DNA of 64,000 nt from Bin87 sp965204905 (GTDB taxonomy: Bacteria; Chloroflexota; Dehalococcoidia; Lucifugimonadales; UBA3495), in contig OZ242042.1 of assembly GCA_965204905.1 (NCBI GenBank), forward strand, positions 434,001 to 498,000. The letters run 5' to 3'. The notes under the pieces were generated by a model that worked only from the letters and a program-made list of their open reading frames with translations, made no database searches and was not told where the DNA came from. This document shows, piece after piece, positions 16,904 to 24,969 of this stretch (positions are counted from its first letter, which is position 1; every line of letters starts with the position of its first letter). The position numbers and the translations under genes were made by a program.

Positions 16904-16925
16904 GGGGCGAATGATCATTCGCCCC
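16904..16925 (+). terminator. Palindromic hairpin after the OpuAC fusion
   Basis: Perfect palindrome (GGGGCGAATGA and its complement) 34 bases after the stop, followed by TTGCATATT. Probable but weak terminator. Confidence 0.5.
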
Positions 16926-17027
16926 TTGCATATTGTGGCCGACCATCCGCCGGGTCACCGGTGCGGACCGACTTTACAACCGTGGCGCATACCCTCGCCC
17001 GGAGGGCGGGCTCCGCTGATAGCAAAG

Positions 17028-17100
17028 GGTAAATACACATTTAAACACATATAAAATAACGCTAAAAATACTTAAAAAATACAGAAGGTTTAGTATCATC
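17028..17100 (+). promoter_or_regulatory. AT-rich promoter-like block, copy 2
   Basis: Homologous to the block at 14896-14970: GGTAAATACACAT, TAAACACATATAAAA, GCTAAAAATACTTA, then GGTTTAGTATCATC. Located 70-140 bases before the DUF2236 gene start. ATATAAAAT could contain a -10 box. Confidence 0.5.
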
Positions 17101-17170
17101 TCTGTAGTTGGTCCCGGCGCCGGGCCGCAGGCTGGACGTCCGATGGGAGCGAACACCGGGACGTCGGCAG

Positions 17171-17486
17171 ATGAACTTACCAACCGATTACGCCACAGGT
17201 TACGAAAAGGCCCTTGCCCTGGAACCTGACCTGGCGTCCACCTACATCGCTCACACCGTAATCGGCGATCCTGAAGCCGACGCAATGATGGCGGAGGTTT
17301 CCGCTCTTGGCCCGCCGGAGGCCAGGCGAATTCTTGCGGCGGGAATGAACCGGGAACATGCGACTCTTCGAGAAGCGCCGGCAGTGGCGCGGATATTCTT
17401 TCAAAGCCTGGACGCCGCGCCCGACTGGGTTAACCATAAGGAATTTGACCCCGGCATACGCATGTTTCATCGCAATTCCCGGTTGG
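17171..17486 (+). pseudogene. DUF2236/MpaB-family oxygenase, 5' part
   Basis: Starts MNLPTDYATGYEKALALEP and reads through FDPGIRMFHRNSRL before an IS21-family element interrupts it at 17487. Joining 17171-17486 to 19907-20775, removing one GTTGG target copy, restores one frame of 394 codons without other lesions, so the insertion looks recent. DUF2236 includes MpaB' and latex-clearing (rubber) oxygenases, heme or cofactor proteins that cleave hydrocarbons. It precedes a P450 gene by 20 bases, suggesting a two-gene oxidative operon now broken. Confidence 0.75.
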
Positions 17487-17523
17487 TGTCCCGCGTCAAC
17501 CAGATTTGCCGAATTTCCGTCGA

Positions 17524-18315
17524 TTAGTTTTGCCGGTTCACCCCCTCGGCCGCAGCAGTCTCGCCGCGCTGCTGGGCTGCGTCAGTCCGGTAGCTGGGGA
17601 CGTCGAATTCCAGGATGACGGCGTGATGCACCACCCGGTCAATTGCTGCGGCGGTGGCCATGGGGTTGGCGAAGATGCGCTCCCACTCGGAGAAGACCAG
17701 GTTGGACGTGATGCCCAGCGACCTCCGCTCGTAGCGTTCGGCGATGAGGGTGAAGAGGACCTCTGATTCCTCGTTGCCCTGGGGGAGGTAGCCCAGGTCG
17801 TCCAGGAGCAGGAAGTCGAAGTTGTCCAACTTACGCAATTGTCTGGGCAGGGCGAAGTCCCGCTTGGCGGCCAGCAGGTCCTGCACCAGGCGGTAGGCCG
17901 GGGCGAAGAGGACGGAGTGGCCGGCTTCCACCAGGCGATGGCCCAGGGCGCAGAGCGCGTGGGTCTTGCCGGTGCCGGGCAGACCGAAGGCCAGCACGTT
18001 GACGCCGTGTTCCACGAAGCTGCCCTGGGCCAGTTGGTCCAGCTGCTGCCTGAGGGCCAGAGGCATCCGGTGATGCTCGAAGGTCTCCCAGGTCTTGCCT
18101 GCGGGGAGCTTGGATGCCTGACGCAGCCGGTTGATGCGCCGGTGGCGGCGATCCTCGGCTTCCTGCTCCAGCACCTCAAGGAAGGTGGGCAGGGCGTCGC
18201 CGTGGCCAGCCTCGGTGAAACGGGCTACCGACTGGGCGCCCATGGTGGGCATCTTGAATTGGTGGCAGAGCTCACCGATGCGCTCCTGCATGACGCTGGT
18301 GTCGGTGTCCATCAT
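17524..18315 (-). CDS. istB: IstB-like ATP-binding transposition helper
   Basis: 263 residues from the ATG that overlaps the istA stop (ATGA). AAA+-type ATPase with Walker A (GLPGTGKTHAL) and Walker B (FLLLDDLGYLP); sensor-type region SLGITSNLVFSEW. IstB assists IstA in target selection and strand transfer. Length is normal for the family (about 250-265). No frameshift seen, so the helper is probably functional. Confidence 0.9.
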   Translation of the reverse strand: MMDTDTSVMQERIGELCHQFKMPTMGAQSVARFTEAGHGDALPTFLEVLEQEAEDRRHRRINRLRQASKLPAGKTWETFEHHRMPLALRQQLDQLAQGSFVEHGVNVLAFGLPGTGKTHALCALGHRLVEAGHSVLFAPAYRLVQDLLAAKRDFALPRQLRKLDNFDFLLLDDLGYLPQGNEESEVLFTLIAERYERRSLGITSNLVFSEWERIFANPMATAAAIDRVVHHAVILEFDVPSYRTDAAQQRGETAAAEGVNRQN

Positions 18316-19814
18316 CCGCACACCCCCGCGCCGGCCAGGCTGCCCACAAGCAGGCCATCGTAGATCTTCAGGTCCGGTGTACCGGTCATGGCCAGTGCCG
18401 GCGCTTCAGGCGGCTTGGGCTCGGCCAGGTCCCGCACCTCGGCGTAGTCGAAGGGCTGTCCGGTCTCCAGCAGCAGGGACAGGGCGCTGTCCACATTGGC
18501 TTCCATGGTGGTGGCCGCCAAGTGCAGAATGCGCACGTACTCCACGTCAGCCCGTTCCCCGCGCCATTCCTGCAGCGCGTCGTAGGCCAGGCGGAAGTGC
18601 AGGGTGGGAAACAGTTGCTCCCTGAACCGGTACCGGGCAAAAGCGCCCGGCTTGCGCACCAGGGAATTGATCACGTGGCGGTAATTGACGTTTACTTCCC
18701 CATCACCGCGCACCCGTGCCATGCATTCCACGAAATGGCCCTTGTAGTACACTTCCAGGTGATCGGAATAGAGGCGGATCTGTACCACCTTGCCAATGAG
18801 CCGGGACGGGACGCTGTAGCTGCGTCCCGCCACCTGGACAGTGCTCCACCGGCGCACCTTGGACTGGTAGTTGGCGTATTCCGGCATGGGGGCTGGCGGC
18901 AGGGGCCGTAGGCAAGCCATTTCCTGCTCCAGCTTCCCCCTCACCAGGCGATTGCGCTTCTCCACCATCTGCTGGACGAACTGGGCGTAATCGTCGCCAG
19001 TGTGGAAATCACGGCTGCCTCTCAGGATGAGGGCTTGGTCGACGGCGTCCTTCAGGCGGTAGTGGGCGTGCTCGGCGACGCCGTTTTCATGGCTCTGGCC
19101 GCGATTGATGCGAGTGGAGCGAAGGCCGTAGTGATCCAGCAATGCGGTGTAATTGGCGTTAAGCGCCCGGCCGCGGCTGCCCTTCAATTCGTGGGTGGCG
19201 GCGGAGGTATTGTCGGAGCGCACCACCTCTGGGACGCCGCCCAAGGTCCACAGCGCATTTTGCATTCCCTGCTTCAGCGCCAGGAAGGTCTCGCCGGTGG
19301 CCACCTCGGCGTAGCGCCAGCCCGAGTGGCTGAGGATCAATTGGAACAGCAGGTGAGGGTAGGGCTGGCCGGCGATGGTAACGCCGAGGGGATTGCCGTG
19401 GGTGAAATCGAACTGAGCCTCCCGTCCCGGCGGATGCTCCTGGGGGAAGTACACCTCCTGATCGGGGCCATTCAGCGCCCGCCAGTCCTGTAATCGTCGT
19501 TGCAGCGTCCGGAGCTGGGAGGCGCTGAAGCGCCCGGGATGCTGCTCCTCCAGCCACTCGATAATTGTCGTTGCCTTCAGCTTGCCCTTGGGATCGCCGT
19601 GCAGCAGCGGCTCAATCTCCTCGTCCCACACCCCGTCGAAGGGATCGGGCCGGGTCCGCCACCACCGCTCTGGTTTCATCTCCGACGGCAACGGGCCACT
19701 CTGCCACTTCCGTGCCGAACGCACGCACATCCCGGCCATGGCGGCCGCCGTCTCCTGGGTTTTTCCTTCCATAAGTCTCTGCCTCAACAATGCGACTTGT
19801 CGGTCTTTGATCAA
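18312..19814 (-). CDS. istA: IstA-like DDE transposase
   Basis: About 500 residues if started at the TTG at 19812-19814, which has GGAGGTG at the right distance; a longer TTG start at 19853 is possible. N-terminal HTH (KTQETAAAMAGMCVRSARKW) followed by the RNase-H-like DDE core: D in AQFDFTHG, D in VRSDNTSAA, and E in ENGVAEHAHY. A C-terminal beta-barrel part contains VAGRSYSVPSRLIGK. Intact and of normal length, so the element may be active. Confidence 0.9.
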   Translation of the reverse strand: MIKDRQVALLRQRLMEGKTQETAAAMAGMCVRSARKWQSGPLPSEMKPERWWRTRPDPFDGVWDEEIEPLLHGDPKGKLKATTIIEWLEEQHPGRFSASQLRTLQRRLQDWRALNGPDQEVYFPQEHPPGREAQFDFTHGNPLGVTIAGQPYPHLLFQLILSHSGWRYAEVATGETFLALKQGMQNALWTLGGVPEVVRSDNTSAATHELKGSRGRALNANYTALLDHYGLRSTRINRGQSHENGVAEHAHYRLKDAVDQALILRGSRDFHTGDDYAQFVQQMVEKRNRLVRGKLEQEMACLRPLPPAPMPEYANYQSKVRRWSTVQVAGRSYSVPSRLIGKVVQIRLYSDHLEVYYKGHFVECMARVRGDGEVNVNYRHVINSLVRKPGAFARYRFREQLFPTLHFRLAYDALQEWRGERADVEYVRILHLAATTMEANVDSALSLLLETGQPFDYAEVRDLAEPKPPEAPALAMTGTPDLKIYDGLLVGSLAGAGVCG

Positions 19815-19906
19815 TCCGGCACCTCCGTGCCGGAGGGTTTTACCCCACCTCAACCGGCAAAAATAGTCGACGTCAGAGGCATTCCTTATTGTCGTTAATC
19901 AGTTGG

Positions 19907-20775
19907 TCCTGGGCGCGCTGCTTGGGGGTGTGCTCATTGAGGGGTTTTCCACCAACATCAGCAAGTCTTTCGTGATCACCGGCCGGCTGCGAGACCAGGG
20001 CATCCGGCGGCTCCAGCAGAACAACCGTCATCTGGCCGAGATTTTCCTGCCCGGCGGACTGGAGCGGGACGGGGACGGCTGGAAATTGTCGGTTCGCCTC
20101 CGCCTGGTGCATGCTCAGATCAGGCGTCTGCTGCAAAACTCGGAAGATTGGGATGCGGAGTCCTGGGGAACCCCACTCAGCTCGGCGCACATGGGCTTTG
20201 CCATCACCGCGTTTTCCGCAAGATTGTTGAAGCACATGAAGAGTCTGGGCGCCGTCATGGACGAGGAGGAGCGGAAGAGCTTTATGGCCGTCTGGCGCTA
20301 CACCGGCTACCTCATGGGTATTCCTGAAACCATCCTGTTCCGCGACGAGTCGGAAGCCTTGAAGCTCTTCCGGGTCGGGGCAATGTGCGAGCCGGAACCG
20401 TCCGCGGAATCCATCATCATGGCCCATTCGCTGATCAATTCCTCGCCCATAGTTCTGGGAATGACCGATCCGGTCGAGCGTCGCCGGTTTGCCAGGTACG
20501 TTTTCAGCGTGTCCCACGGGCTGATTGGGAACCGGCTGGCCCGCCAGCTGTCGTATCCCACGCGCTCGGCCTTCGGGGTGTTGCCGTGGTTCCGGCTGCA
20601 GCAGCGCTTCGGCAACATCAGACAGTCGGCGGCAGGCCGGATCATTCCCAGAGGCGCCCACATCGACAACCCCTCGCAGCTCACCGCCCTGATTGACTCC
20701 GCAGTGTACGACGAGGCCGGCATCACCTACGGCGTTCCCGACCACGTTTACTCCGAGGAGAGCTCCAGGTGGTGA
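19907..20775 (+). pseudogene. DUF2236/MpaB-family oxygenase, 3' part
   Basis: Continues the gene at 17171 after the IS21 insertion: VLGALLGG, GFSTNISKSFVITGRLRD, NNRHLAEIFLPGGLERDG, GFAITAFSARLLKHMKSLG, WRYTGYLMGIPETILFRD, ending DEAGITYGVPDHVYSEESS. These blocks are the conserved core of DUF2236/ER-bound oxygenase mpaB-type proteins. Without the 5' part it lacks a start and ribosome-binding site. The P450 gene begins 20 bases after its stop. Confidence 0.8.
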
Positions 20776-20795
20776 CACGGACAGGAGCATCAAGC

Positions 20796-22220
20796 ATGAG
20801 TTCCACCCCCAACGTATCCTCCCCCCCTCTGCCTCCCGGCCCCCGGGGGTTGCCCGTCATCGGCTCGCTGCCCGCCCTGCGCCGCGACCCGCACGTTGCC
20901 CTTACCCGCATGGCCCGGCAATACGGCGACGTTTTCCTGGTGCGCCTGGGCAGCGTCCCGGTGGTGGTGATCAACCACCCGGCGCTGTTGGAGGAGGCTT
21001 TTTCCAGGCCGGAGCTGACCAACCGCTGGGAAACCTCCCCCATTATGGCGCTGACTGAAGGGAACAGCTTCGTGGTGCAGCCCTACGGAGAGCGCTGGCA
21101 ACTCCTTGACGAGTTCAGCAGGCACGACATGTACGGCCCCCATAACCTGGACATGACGCGGGAAAATCACGTCGAACCCATGATCTCCGATCTGGTGGAA
21201 CAGTTGGCCGCGGCGGCCGACGCCGGGGAACCGGTGAATCCCAACGACATGCTGTACCGGAACAGTCTCCGCATGGCCTTCCGCAACTTCTTCGGCGACG
21301 GCTGGGAAGATGGAGAGGAGCTCACGCGGCTGCTGGACCTCCTGCGGCAGGATATGGACTGGACCCGCTCGGTGGTTGACCGCGCCGACCCGTCCGACCT
21401 GCTCACCTGGGCCAGATTCCTGCCCAGCAAGTCGGTCAAAGAAGGTCGCCGTCGGAAGAGCCTTCGGGAAGATCTGCTCAAGTCCTGTGTGGAAAGGGTT
21501 CGCAGTCGCCCTGGCTTCGATCCGTCCGCGCCGACCTGCCTGGTTGACGTGATGCTGGCCAGGGAAGCGTCGGACGATGGCTTCCGCCACGAGATGATCT
21601 ACGAACTGTTGATGGACATGATGATGCCGCACACCGATGGCGTGGCGACCACCGTCAAGTTCTTCCTGCTGGCCATTGGCAACCGTCCGCAGGTCCAGGA
21701 AAAAATCCAAGAGGAACTGGACCGGGTAATCGGGCGCTTCGCCCGGCCTGTGGTGGACGACCGGACCCATCTGCCCTACACGTTCGCCGCCGTTGCGGAG
21801 ACGATGCGCTACCACACCGCCAGCCCCCTGGGCATACCCCACGAAGCGTCCCGGGACACGGAAGTCGGCGGCTACCGGATACCCGTCGGAGCGAAGCTGC
21901 TGGCCAATCTGTACGGCATCCACCACGACCCACGCTTCTGGGAATCCCCCCACGAATTCATTCCGGAGCGTTTCCTGCCCCAACCCGACGGGTCACCGGC
22001 CGACGCTCTCATCGGCGGCAACTTCATCCCCTTCGGCCTGGGCCACCGTCGCTGCACCGGCGAACACCTGGGGGAAATGGAGATCTGGCTCTACGTCACC
22101 CGGCTGATGCAGCGTTTCCGCTTCGAGCGAACGTCCGATGCCCTTCTGTCCGAGTACGAAATACCCGGCCTGACCATCACGCCCGAGCCTTTCACCCTGA
22201 AAGTTACCCGGCGCGCTTAG
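20796..22220 (+). CDS. Cytochrome P450
   Basis: 474 residues; AGGAG lies eight bases before the ATG. The proline-rich N-terminus (PPLPPGPRGLPVIGSLP) lacks a membrane anchor, so the enzyme is soluble. The K-helix ExxR is ETMR and the heme loop is PFGLGHRRCTG with cysteine ligand near residue 420, both intact. The I-helix reads MMMPHTDGVATT, so the usual A-G-x-D/E-T motif is P-H-T-D-G: the acid is kept but the oxygen-activating threonine is glycine. This may alter monooxygenase chemistry, for example favouring peroxygenase or isomerase-type reactions (inference). It resembles the CYP2/CYP17-like bacterial class. Substrate unknown; the adjacent DUF2236 oxygenase suggests hydrocarbon or terpenoid oxidation. 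Confidence 0.85.
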   Translation: MSSTPNVSSPPLPPGPRGLPVIGSLPALRRDPHVALTRMARQYGDVFLVRLGSVPVVVINHPALLEEAFSRPELTNRWETSPIMALTEGNSFVVQPYGERWQLLDEFSRHDMYGPHNLDMTRENHVEPMISDLVEQLAAAADAGEPVNPNDMLYRNSLRMAFRNFFGDGWEDGEELTRLLDLLRQDMDWTRSVVDRADPSDLLTWARFLPSKSVKEGRRRKSLREDLLKSCVERVRSRPGFDPSAPTCLVDVMLAREASDDGFRHEMIYELLMDMMMPHTDGVATTVKFFLLAIGNRPQVQEKIQEELDRVIGRFARPVVDDRTHLPYTFAAVAETMRYHTASPLGIPHEASRDTEVGGYRIPVGAKLLANLYGIHHDPRFWESPHEFIPERFLPQPDGSPADALIGGNFIPFGLGHRRCTGEHLGEMEIWLYVTRLMQRFRFERTSDALLSEYEIPGLTITPEPFTLKVTRRA

Positions 22221-22365
22221 AGGCGCGTGAGCCGATTTGCTGAGACCAACCCGTCCCAGTCGATAGAAGTGGATTTCTTCTGGGCTGGACTTTGCGCAAA
22301 ATTTAGAAAAAGTATAAAGACAGTGTAAGCTGGCCTGACCCAACTTTCGACGGAAAGGCCCGACC

Positions 22366-22458
22366 ATGCTTACCCTGCCCGATGCCATCGTACCGATACT
22401 CGCTCCCTTCGCAACGCTGTTCACCAACCCGACTTGGCAGAAAGCCCAGCTCCTTATA
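22366..22458 (+). pseudogene. IS701-like transposase N-terminal fragment
   Basis: MLTLPDAIVPILAPFATLF and TNPTWQKAQLL match the first 30 residues of a DDE transposase of the IS701-like group, then the sequence breaks into unrelated DNA. The short upstream region (about 22280-22365) may be the element's own end and promoter. Confidence 0.6.
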
Positions 22459-22560
22459 AAACGCCAAGAACGGGCTTGTTGAAAAAGTAGGCGCGGAAAC
22501 CGTTGCCCGCGCATTGTTCGGCTACAACGTCAGGACAGTCCGTCATTACCGAGGGCGCTG

Positions 22561-22865
22561 ATGATCGAGTCTCTGGACCGAAGCCGCCGCGACTCCACCC
22601 TGTTTCAGTTCACCACCAAGCAGTTGCGGGATTTCATTGATCCCAATCACCTGTTGATTCGGATCGATGAGCAGTTGGACTTCGCCAAGTTGGTGGAACC
22701 CCTGGAAGACTGCTACTGTACCGACTTCGGGCGTCCCGCCATCCATCCCGAGGTTATGGTGAGAGCACTGCTGATCTGCTCCTTGTACAACATTGCATCC
22801 TTCCGGAGACTGTGCTCGGCCATCTCGGAGAACATCTGCTACAGATGATTTTGTTTCCTGACCAT
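22561..22865 (+). pseudogene. IS1182-family transposase N-terminal fragment
   Basis: Reads MIESLDRSRRDSTLF, then LIRIDEQLDFAKLVEPLED, FGRPAIHPEVMVRALLICS, then SAISENICYR followed by TGA where Trp is expected, then FCFLTI. This is the N-terminus of an IS1182-type transposase. It is cut at about 22866 by the left end of an IS21-type remnant. The DDE core is absent. Confidence 0.75.
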
Positions 22866-22867
22866 CG

Positions 22868-23135
22868 GTGTCCCGCGTCAATCACTCTTGCCGGTCCACC
22901 TTCGTTGCCTCGCCACGTTGCTGGGCGGCGTTGGCGCGGTTGCTGGGAGCATGAAACTCTGGGATGACGGAGTCAGGCACGACCCGGTCGATGCGCGCGG
23001 CGGTGGCCATGGGGTTAGCGAAGATCCGTTCCTACTCGGAATAGCCAAGGTGGACGTGATTCCCAAGGGCCCTGAGTTCGCACCGTTCGTCAACAAGGGC
23101 GAAGAAGTCCTCGGACTCCTAGGCCCTATGCAGGT
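22868..23135. mobile_element. IS21-family remnant
   Basis: Begins TGTCCCGCGTCAA like the intact IS21 element at 17487, followed by a decayed minus-strand istB 3' region (DNA close to 17560-17800 of the intact copy) with several frame changes and a large deletion. No right end is visible. Inserted into an IS1182 fragment. Confidence 0.65.
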
Positions 23136-23352
23136 GTGGTCAGTTCCGCCACAAGCCCAGCGTGGCCACCCGCCGCTACAACCGCGTCCGCCGGGCCTGG
23201 CCCAACTCCCCAAAGCAACGTTCGGGCCGGTAGTATACTGGATGCCGGCTTGCCGTCCGGCGAGCCATTGCTATCCCCAGCGTTTGAGAATCGGCTCCAG
23301 ACGGCCGGCCGTCGCAGGCTTGTCCCCAACCAAGATACTGAGGTGAAAGGTT

Positions 23353-24390
23353 TTGCCAATCAACAACAACGGACACAGAACTCTGCCCATCGGGGAAAGC
23401 CCCAATGGAATTCTGGTAACGGGAGCCGCCGGCTTCGGGGGCTCGCATCTGGTGCGGAGTTTGTTGCACCTAGGCTATACGGTTACCGGCCTGGACATAG
23501 TTCCCCCGGCCCACGCCGGTCTGCTGCGCCACGAAATGGACCAGCCAAACTTCCGGTACCAGTGGAAGAGCCTACAGGACCTCCAGCCCGGCGACGTTGA
23601 CGGACACCAGGTGGTGGCGCACCTGGCCGCACAGGCGGACACGCCCATGGCCTTCGAGTCGCCCCGTTACACGGTGATGCAGAATATCGAAGGTACCGTG
23701 GCGCTGCTGGAGGCCGTGCGCTGCTGCGGTGGCGTGCAGAAACTGATCTACTCCGGTTCAGGCAACGAATACGGCCGTCCGCTGAGCCTGCCCATGGACG
23801 AAACGCACCCTCTGACTCCACACAACCCCTACGGTTTCTCCAAGGCCGCCGCAGAGCTGGCGGTGTGGTCCTGGCACCGGGCTTACGCGGTTCCCACCGT
23901 GGTGCTGGGAACCGGAGTAGTCATCGGTCCCCATATGCGCCGGGAAGTGTTCATATTCAAATGGCTGTGGAACGCGCTACACGGCCGTCCCGTCGTGGTG
24001 GAAGGCGGGCAGCAGACCAGGGACGTCTCGTTCATCGGCGATGTGGTGGCTGCTTGGGTGCTGGCGATCCAGGCGCCTGCTGACCGGGTGGTCGGAGAGA
24101 AGTTCTTTGTGGGCAGCGGAGCGGAGCTCACGGTGACCGAGTTGGCCGAGTGGTGCCGGGACGCCGTGGGCTCGCAGGTGGCGATTGAGCGGGTAGGTTA
24201 TAGACCCGGCGAAGAGGGCCAGCGTGAAGCATTCACCACGGAAAAAGCGATCCGGGTGCTTGGACACAGACCCAAGGTATCTCCCAAAGAAGCCGTCCAA
24301 CTAACCGCTGATTGGGTGAAGTCCCTCGCTGAGACCGGACCAGCAGAAATGGAGCCGGTCCGAATTGCGCCACAACATCAGGGCATCTAG
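23353..24390 (+). CDS. NAD-dependent nucleotide-sugar epimerase/dehydratase
   Basis: 345 residues from a TTG start. Extended short-chain dehydrogenase: the NAD motif VTGAAGFGGSH (GxxGxxG) lies near residues 22-32, D in GLDIVPP, HLAAQAD, YSGSGNEYG, and catalytic Y-x-x-x-K in NPYGFSKAAAELA. The C-terminal half carries the usual RDVSFIGDVVAAW. It interconverts or dehydrates NDP-sugars in the cytoplasm; the exact substrate cannot be told. It is convergent with a histidine phosphatase gene, overlapping 90 bp. Together with UDP-glucose dehydrogenase, a glycosyltransferase and tailoring enzymes it suggests a surface-glycan or glycosylated-metabolite cluster. Confidence 0.8.
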   Translation: MPINNNGHRTLPIGESPNGILVTGAAGFGGSHLVRSLLHLGYTVTGLDIVPPAHAGLLRHEMDQPNFRYQWKSLQDLQPGDVDGHQVVAHLAAQADTPMAFESPRYTVMQNIEGTVALLEAVRCCGGVQKLIYSGSGNEYGRPLSLPMDETHPLTPHNPYGFSKAAAELAVWSWHRAYAVPTVVLGTGVVIGPHMRREVFIFKWLWNALHGRPVVVEGGQQTRDVSFIGDVVAAWVLAIQAPADRVVGEKFFVGSGAELTVTELAEWCRDAVGSQVAIERVGYRPGEEGQREAFTTEKAIRVLGHRPKVSPKEAVQLTADWVKSLAETGPAEMEPVRIAPQHQGI

Positions 24391-24969
24391 ATAGTCGGGC
24401 CAAGCGAATCCGTCGGCGTTTAGCCCGTATAGACTCCCCACCAGTGTCGCTAGCACCACATCGTGGGTAACGAACACGCTGATTCCCGGCCCCGCTCCGT
24501 TCCCGGGAGTAATCAGGTCCAGTAGTAGAGCGACGCCGTCCGAGGTAGGCCTCATGCCCGGCAGAGGCTCAATGTTGGATAGATGCCGCCCCACCACACC
24601 GGCCGGGCCCGGGTCAAGAAAGAGCGGTCCGGCTAGGCTCGGCTCAATGACGAACGCTCCAGGGTCGCCCAATCGTTGATCGGGCACCGGGGCCGCATTC
24701 CAGCCGGCACCGGCAATGAGCGCCTCCGCCGTCTGCACGCAGCGAGCCAAAGGGCTGGTCTTCATGGCGACAAGAGGAAACGAAGCCAGTCCTGCGCCCA
24801 ACCGGCGCGCGGAAGCCGCTCCTCGGCGCGTTAGCGGGACGTCATTGCCGTGATCGTCCGGCGCAACGTGGCCGCGTTGCCCGTGGCGCAGCACCAGCGC
24901 CAGTTCCAAGCCCGGCGGCGCATCGTCCAGGAGAGTCAGGGTGCGGTTTACTCCGTCGTTCGGGTTCAC
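24301..24969 (-). CDS. Histidine phosphatase superfamily protein
   Basis: 222 residues from GTG (24967-24969), whose GTGA overlaps the stop of the upstream fusion gene. Catalytic RHG motif in LVLRHGQRG, conserved TSPLARCVQTAEAL block, and the second His in VFVTHDVVLATL. Such enzymes remove phosphate from sugars, nucleotides or lipids. As last gene of a translationally coupled four-gene operon it probably dephosphorylates an intermediate of the same pathway. The 3' end overlaps the epimerase gene on the other strand, an unusual but intact arrangement. Confidence 0.8.
   Translation of the reverse strand: MNPNDGVNRTLTLLDDAPPGLELALVLRHGQRGHVAPDDHGNDVPLTRRGAASARRLGAGLASFPLVAMKTSPLARCVQTAEALIAGAGWNAAPVPDQRLGDPGAFVIEPSLAGPLFLDPGPAGVVGRHLSNIEPLPGMRPTSDGVALLLDLITPGNGAGPGISVFVTHDVVLATLVGSLYGLNADGFAWPDYLDALMLWRNSDRLHFCWSGLSEGLHPISG

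Larger units (their letters stand above)
17487..19901. mobile_element. IS21-family insertion sequence
   Basis: 2,415 bp bounded by TGTCCCGCGTC on the left and ...GTTAATCA on the right, with 5-bp target duplications GTTGG at 17482-17486 and 19902-19906. It carries istA and istB on the minus strand, overlapping by ATGA. A degraded relative with the same left end (TGTCCCGCGTCAA) lies at 22868. Boundaries rest on exact restoration of the interrupted reading frame. Confidence 0.85.
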
